A stretch of DNA of 5,540 bases, from positions 1 through 5,540 of the forward strand of contig JAQGPE010000457.1 of NCBI GenBank assembly GCA_028293225.1. The letters are read 5' to 3'. The DNA comes from Akkermansiaceae bacterium. Its GTDB lineage: Bacteria; Verrucomicrobiota; Verrucomicrobiia; Verrucomicrobiales; Akkermansiaceae. The notes below the pieces were generated by a model. The model saw nothing but the letters and a program-made list of their open reading frames with translations, did no database searches and was not told the DNA's origin. The stretch's first letter is position 1; the number at the start of each line of letters is the position of its first letter. Shown here piece by piece: positions 5,270 to 5,540 of the stretch. A program made the position numbers and the translations under genes.

Positions 5270-5540
5270 TCAGGAAATCCGCTGCTCGAACAACTTGAAG
5301 CGCGGGTCGTAGCCGCCGCCGCTGAATTTGCGGCAGCAGTCGTAGCAGGCGACCTGACGCTTGATCTGCTTCACCCGCCGCATGTCGGAGAGGCAGTAAG
5401 GACAGGTATAGGAAAAGTTCCGGCGCATGCGCTTCCGCTTGAAGGGCAGATTGTGATACGGCTCCTCGTTCGGAATCCCCAGTTCGGCGCAAGCGGCCTT
5501 CCACGCCAGGCCATGCGGCTCGATGCGGCGGCGGCCGGCG
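5270..5540 (-). CDS. SprT-like zinc-metalloprotease family protein, C-terminal zinc domain (5' end outside window)
   Basis: The - strand frame is open from the window edge to a TGA at 5272-5270 and gives the last 89 residues. Visible residues begin AGRRRIEPHGLAWKAACAEL, which matches the segment after the HExxH helix in SprT-like proteins (H-G-x-x-W plus a following helix ending G-I-P). A zinc ribbon follows: CPYC (46-49) and CYDCC (65-69), 15 residues apart. It ends with FSGGGYDPRFKLFEQRIS, like the C..CC...GG.YD.RF.L ending I associate with bacterial SprT-like proteins. The HExxH active site itself lies beyond the window, so activity cannot be judged. SprT/Spartan-type proteins are linked to metal-dependent proteolysis, in eukaryotes of DNA-protein crosslinks; the bacterial role is less clear. 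The gene is upstream of the coiled-coil gene on the same strand and may be co-transcribed. Confidence 0.82.
   Translation of the reverse strand, partial: AGRRRIEPHGLAWKAACAELGIPNEEPYHNLPFKRKRMRRNFSYTCPYCLSDMRRVKQIKRQVACYDCCRKFSGGGYDPRFKLFEQRIS

Noticed and set aside
5190..5504. A 104-codon - strand frame overlapping the SprT-like end
   Set aside because: The alternative - strand frame gives the CxxC/CxxCC zinc ribbon and the HGLAW motif. This one gives patternless sequence and overlaps the coiled-coil gene's leader.
1..5540. Possible mobile element, toxin-antitoxin or defence island
   Set aside because: No transposase, integrase, terminal repeats, tRNA or known toxin/antitoxin motif is visible. 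DUF4259 and SF0329 proteins alone do not justify such a call.

Overview
The window is high-GC, gene-dense bacterial chromosome with eight protein genes and no RNA gene, CRISPR array, insertion sequence or integrase visible. Almost no start codon has a good Shine-Dalgarno sequence in front of it. The gene mix is a secreted beta-helix glycosidase-like protein, an SF0329-family protein, a DUF4259 protein, a DoxX-like protein and an SprT-like protein. Together these suggest a Verrucomicrobiota-type genome (Luteolibacter-like). That placement is an inference from gene content and style, since no marker gene is present.

Layout: (A) 1-1372, + strand. The C-terminal part of a membrane fatty-acid-desaturase-superfamily enzyme overlaps, by an ATGA start/stop, an eight-helix membrane protein made of two copies of a four-helix unit. 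(B) 1359-3828, - strand. A small SF0329-family protein is followed after 49 bp by a large secreted right-handed beta-helix protein resembling GH141-type glycoside hydrolases. The last codons of the beta-helix gene overlap the end of the membrane protein gene tail to tail by 14 bp. (C) 3910-4302, + strand. A lone DoxX-like four-helix membrane protein is divergent from the SF0329 gene across 81 bp. (D) 4306-5540, - strand. In transcription order there are the C-terminal zinc domain of an SprT-like protein cut by the window edge, a short coiled-coil protein with a proline-rich tail, and a DUF4259 protein. The DUF4259 gene is separated from the others by an AT-rich 81-bp gap holding a 22-bp imperfect palindrome.

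The genes do not form one pathway. The only tight functional unit is the desaturase and duplicated membrane protein pair, which looks translationally coupled. The most interesting object is that duplicated membrane protein. Both halves keep the same His-Asp-Arg/Phe-Gly-Gly motif and the same Gly-Tyr-Leu-Asp-x-x-His motif, which suggests a pseudo-twofold site with paired histidines. I see no defence, mobile or secretion system. No stretch over 300 bases lacks a gene.
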